Assembly (NCBI GenBank): GCA_902575715.1
Contig: CACGSI010000044.1
Location: 1 to 7,349 of the forward strand
Direction of reading: 5' to 3'
Length of the DNA: 7,349 bases
Source: an uncultured SAR324 cluster bacterium
Lineage (GTDB): Bacteria; SAR324; NAC60-12
Position 1 is the stretch's first letter. Every line of letters starts with the position of its first letter. The position numbers and the translations under genes are program-made. This document shows, piece after piece, positions 4,802-7,349 of the stretch. The notes under the pieces were generated by a model. It was not told where the DNA came from. It did no database searches and worked only from the letters and a program-made list of their open reading frames with translations.

Positions 4802-6127
4802 TTAATGTTTGTAATTTATTTTTCCATTTACCTTTTCGTATGACATTTTTCCATCTTTATTAAATTTTATAACATTCCAACTTAGTCCAGAATTCCAATT
4901 ACCGTTATACCAACCTCCATCAGCAAAAGTTAATTTTCCTTTGCCGTGTTTCTCTCCATCTCTGAATTCTCCTATATATGTCCACCCATTTTTAGAAGTT
5001 TCAGTCCCTAGACCATTTGGTAAACCATTCTTAAATTCTCCAACATATTTACGACCATCAGGCCAAGTTTTTGTACCTTTGCCAAACTTTTTCCCATCCT
5101 TGAATCCTCCTTCATAAATCCTTCCATCTGTGTACTTTTCGGTGCCTAGACCATTCTTTATACCATCCTTGAATTTTCCCTCATAAATCCTACCATTCAT
5201 GTAGTAAAACGTGCCTTCCCCAAACTTTTTACCATCCTTCCATTCACCAGAATATCTCTCTCCATTTTTAGAAGTCCAAACTCCATAACCATTCTCATTA
5301 CCATCTTTCCATTGACCCTCATATTTTTCTCCAGAGAAGAATGTATAAGTCCCTTGACCATTTGGTTTATCGTTTTTGAATTTTCCAATATAGATGTCCC
5401 CATTGGGCCAAAAAAATTTACCGTGACCGTTTTTTTTATCTTGTTTGAATTCTCCTATGTACTTCCATCCATCTGGTGAGATTTTGGTTCCTATTCCATT
5501 TGGTAATCCATCTTTAAATGTCCCAGAGTAATTTCTACCATCTGGCCAAGTATGGGTTCCTTTACCATTTTTTTTGCCTTCCTTAAATTCCCCTACATAC
5601 TTCCCGCCATTAGAATAAGTTTCAGTACCTATGCCATTAGGTTTATCATTTTTAAATTCACCTGAATAAATACTTCCATCAATGAAGTAAAATTTTCCTT
5701 TACCATTTTTTTTACCATCCTTCCATTCTCCAGTATATTTCTCTCCAGACCTAAACCAAGTCCCTTGACCATTTTCTCTACCATTTTTCCATTCGCCTTC
5801 ATATTTACCTCCAGAAATGAAAGAGTAAGTACCCTGACCATTTGGCATGTCATTTTTGAATTGTCCTACAAACTCATCTCCATTCGACCAAGTGTATTTG
5901 CCTTGACCATGCTTTTTATCATTTTTGAATCCCCCTATATACTTATCACCTTGTCCACTACCTTTACCATAGGTATATTTACCTTGGCCATGTTTTTTCC
6001 CATCTCTCCATTCTCCTATATAGCTTGATCCATTTTCCCATGAATATAAAAGACCATTTTTTTTGGATTTACCAAACACAAGATGAGAAAATAAAAGAAC
6101 AAAAATAATTATTAGAAAGTGTTTCAT
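4802..6127 (-). CDS. Large secreted MORN-repeat protein, 16 repeats plus cap
   Basis: The 441-residue product has a signal peptide (MKHFLIIIFVLLFSHLVFG, about 1-19), a short linker and 16 MORN units from residue 36 to 406, mostly 23 residues with Y-x-G-x-(F/W)-K-(D/N)-G-x3-G-x-G. Unit 1 has a four-residue insertion and unit 4 lacks one residue. The tail (407-441) is a degenerate unit ending in a cap like that of the small MORN protein. Units 3-9 and 10-16 are a duplicated seven-unit block. Such proteins form extended beta-solenoid surfaces; in bacteria their roles are mostly unknown, and export to periplasm or beyond is inferred from the signal. The leader before ATG is A-rich with no Shine-Dalgarno sequence. 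A good promoter lies at 6158-6186 and a terminator at 4703-4744, so it is likely monocistronic. Confidence 0.95.
   Translation of the reverse strand: MKHFLIIIFVLLFSHLVFGKSKKNGLLYSWENGSSYIGEWRDGKKHGQGKYTYGKGSGQGDKYIGGFKNDKKHGQGKYTWSNGDEFVGQFKNDMPNGQGTYSFISGGKYEGEWKNGRENGQGTWFRSGEKYTGEWKDGKKNGKGKFYFIDGSIYSGEFKNDKPNGIGTETYSNGGKYVGEFKEGKKNGKGTHTWPDGRNYSGTFKDGLPNGIGTKISPDGWKYIGEFKQDKKNGHGKFFWPNGDIYIGKFKNDKPNGQGTYTFFSGEKYEGQWKDGNENGYGVWTSKNGERYSGEWKDGKKFGEGTFYYMNGRIYEGKFKDGIKNGLGTEKYTDGRIYEGGFKDGKKFGKGTKTWPDGRKYVGEFKNGLPNGLGTETSKNGWTYIGEFRDGEKHGKGKLTFADGGWYNGNWNSGLSWNVIKFNKDGKMSYEKVNGKINYKH
4910..5872 (-). repeat. Duplicated seven-unit MORN block
   Basis: Codons 86-245 (5872-5393) and 246-406 (5392-4910) are two copies of a 160-161 residue block. 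The order of unit variants is the same: FKND-PNGQGTY, then a W-type unit with ENG, EWKDGKK, then a NG(I/L)GTE unit, a GT-TWPDGR unit, G(L)PNG(I/L)GT, and a final YIGEF unit. Matches between unit n and n+7 are closer than between neighbours, which points to one block duplication after the original unit expansion. Confidence 0.75.
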
Positions 6128-6157
6128 TTTTTTTTAAATAATTTTAAAATAATTTTT

Positions 6158-6186
6158 ATTTTATAACATTAAGTAAAAATTTTCAA
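6158..6186 (-). promoter_or_regulatory. Sigma70-type promoter of the large MORN gene
   Basis: On the minus strand TTGAAA (6186-6181), a 17-base spacer and TAAAAT (6163-6158) fit the housekeeping consensus. Transcription would start near 6151, giving a leader of about 24 bases. A TATAAA overlapping the same place gives a 15-base spacer and is the less likely choice. Confidence 0.4.
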
Positions 6187-6290
6187 TAATAAGAGATTTT
6201 GCTTTATAGTTTTAGTAAAATAAAATTTAATTATTTTAGTTGTAATAAGTATTTTGATTTTTAAAAATTAAACTTAGAGAAAGTATATAA

Positions 6291-6875
6291 TTGAAAAATA
6301 TTCTTTGTATAAGACACGGTAAAGCTGTCCATAACGAATTAAGTGAAGAAATAGGGGATAATGCTTATTTCTTAAAAGAATCTTTTGATGCTCCTCTAGT
6401 AGAAAAAGGATTAAACCAGGCTAAAGACTTGGGGAATAATTCAGAAAAATTAAAGAATGTAGAGGTTGTATTTGTTTCTACCTTAACTAGAACTTTGCAG
6501 ACTGCTGTTAGCATTTTCAAAAATAATCAAAAAGTTAAAATAATTGCCCTTGATATAATAAAGGAATTTCCCCAGGGGCTAGAAATATGTAATAAAAGAA
6601 GAAAAAAAAATGAATTAAAAGAAGAATTTAAAGAAGTTGACTTTTCGAAATTAGATTCAGATTCAGATAATTTGTGGAGAAAAGATAGATTTGAGAGAAT
6701 TGAAGAATTGAGAGAAAGAATAAATAAATTTAAAAAAATTTTAATGAGCACAAATTACAAAAATATTGCAATTGTAAGCCATAATAATTTTTTAAAAGAA
6801 TTGCTTTTTAATAATTGTGGAGACGAATCTTATGAATTGCACCATTGCAGTCCTTACAAACTAGATTTATTTTAA
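6291..6875 (+). CDS. Histidine phosphatase superfamily (phosphoglycerate-mutase-like) protein
   Basis: The 194-residue product starts MKNILCIRHGKAVHN: Arg8-His9-Gly10 is the phosphate-binding RHG motif with His9 as the phosphorylated nucleophile. Other hallmarks are PLVEKGLNQA (35-44), the second arginine Arg67 in VSTLTRTLQTA, an acidic EFPQG at 92-96 and the second catalytic His164 in IVSHNNF. The segment CNKRRKKNE (100-108), then VDFSKLDSDSDNLW, resembles what I recall of plant and algal PGM-like proteins, a branch of unknown substrate. It is most likely a cytoplasmic phosphatase rather than a glycolytic mutase, which is larger and has different flanking motifs. The TTG at 6291 is preceded directly by an in-frame TAA and puts RHG at the expected distance, so the start is well supported. 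A TATATAAT overlaps the start; no Shine-Dalgarno sequence is seen. Confidence 0.85.
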   Translation: MKNILCIRHGKAVHNELSEEIGDNAYFLKESFDAPLVEKGLNQAKDLGNNSEKLKNVEVVFVSTLTRTLQTAVSIFKNNQKVKIIALDIIKEFPQGLEICNKRRKKNELKEEFKEVDFSKLDSDSDNLWRKDRFERIEELRERINKFKKILMSTNYKNIAIVSHNNFLKELLFNNCGDESYELHHCSPYKLDLF

Positions 6876-6908
6876 ATTAATTTGCAAAAATTAAATTATA
6901 CTTAAATT

Positions 6909-6938
6909 AAAAAAAATCAATGGAATGGTATTTTTTTT
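6909..6938. terminator. A8-loop-T8 bidirectional terminator-like element
   Basis: Eight A's plus T (6909-6917) and their exact complement A plus eight T's (6930-6938) surround a 12-base loop, between the convergent phosphatase and SHOCT genes. It would give a T-run on either strand, but the stem lacks GC, so efficiency is doubtful. A second small hairpin, TTAATTT-GCAA-AAATTAA (6877-6894), lies right after the phosphatase stop. Confidence 0.35.
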
Positions 6939-6963
6939 AGTAATCAATTACGTTTTAAAAATA

Positions 6964-7218
6964 TCACCATTTTGATGTTATTCTGTTTTTTTTCTTTTGA
7001 AAATCATTTTCATTTATAGCCCCAGACTCTAGTAACTCTTGTAAAAGTTTTAGACTTTCCAAATCTTCTTTCTCGTCTCGAAGCAATTTTTTTTTAATGA
7101 ATGAATATGTCAATATAATTACAAGAAAAATTATTAATGGTAGAATAAAATATTCTATCAAAAAAGAATCTTGAAAGGGAGTTTGGAGCTGATACTGATA
7201 TTCTTTTTGAAAATCCAC
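6964..7218 (-). CDS. Small membrane protein with C-terminal SHOCT domain
   Basis: The 84-residue product has a polar N-terminus (MDFQKEYQYQLQ), one membrane helix at about residues 19-41 followed by basic KKKLLRDEKE, and a C-terminal SHOCT motif at about 53-81: LKLLQELLESGAINENDFQK with the usual L-x2-L-x4-G-x-I/L-x-E-x-F/D-F pattern. SHOCT is a short helical module found at protein ends and thought to mediate oligomerisation or tethering. Its start is GTG at 7218, with TATAAT three bases upstream and no Shine-Dalgarno sequence. It converges on the phosphatase gene. Its partner is unknown. Confidence 0.75.
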   Translation of the reverse strand: MDFQKEYQYQLQTPFQDSFLIEYFILPLIIFLVIILTYSFIKKKLLRDEKEDLESLKLLQELLESGAINENDFQKKKNRITSKW

Positions 7219-7349
7219 TTTATTATAATTTTAGGATCTAAATTTTTAAACTGAGATTTGTAACACTATTTAAATTAAATTACAATTTATCGAAATTTTT
7301 GTTTGTTGTCGAATTAATAATTTTTTAAAATTTATTATCAATTTTTCAT

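Noticed and set aside
4910..5872. CRISPR-like or satellite repeat
   Set aside because: The periodicity of about 69 bases is coding, with diverged DNA and conserved MORN residues; no unique spacers.
5197..6028. Open frames inside the large MORN gene on both strands
   Set aside because: They are by-products of the repeat structure of the MORN gene, which keeps other frames open periodically.
6527..6751. 74-codon minus-strand frame inside the phosphatase gene
   Set aside because: Antisense to a well-supported gene; composition is Leu/Ser/Phe-rich as expected for a shadow frame.

Overview
The window is very AT-rich, with an AAA/AAT/ATT-heavy codon style and frequent TTG or GTG starts. It looks like a low-GC, Gram-negative-type bacterium: it encodes a periplasmic azurin, a lipoprotein-type cupredoxin and secreted MORN-repeat proteins. 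An aquatic or marine lineage is plausible, but I cannot name the taxon. A selenocysteine tRNA (selC) at 3163-3261 implies a UGA-decoding selenium pathway elsewhere in the genome, since no selA, selB or selD is visible here.

Layout. The left edge (3-632, +) is the C-terminal part of a PD-(D/E)XK nuclease with a Cas4/AddB-type Fe-S cysteine cluster. From 695 to 1182 there is debris of a segmental duplication: the 3' end of an unknown gene and the 5' half of selC, both with fuller copies about 2.1 kb to the right. Between the copies lie azurin (1317-1778, -), a single-pass membrane protein (1817-2224, -), a candidate structured RNA with its own -10 box and U-tract (about 2280-2366, -) and the unknown ORF (2470-2973, +). 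The intact selC follows. Right of selC is a short palindromic and tandem repeat block, then a minus-strand pair: a cupredoxin-like lipoprotein interrupted by an in-frame UGA (3818-4249) and a small MORN protein (3409-3801). A 44-codon ORF, a bidirectional terminator and a 441-residue MORN protein come next. The right end holds a histidine-phosphatase-superfamily gene (+) and a SHOCT-domain membrane protein (-), which converge.

Connections. Two distinct type-1 copper proteins sit on either side of selC. The second reads through a single UGA into a frame that carries three of its four predicted copper ligands and ends 16 bases before the next gene. With selC about 0.6 kb away, the gene is either a fresh nonsense mutation or a selenocysteine-recoded cupredoxin. 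I consider mutation or sequence error more likely, because I see no convincing SECIS hairpin and homologs as I remember them lack Cys there. The selC neighbourhood is the dynamic part of the window; the MORN gene adds an internal duplication of a seven-repeat block.
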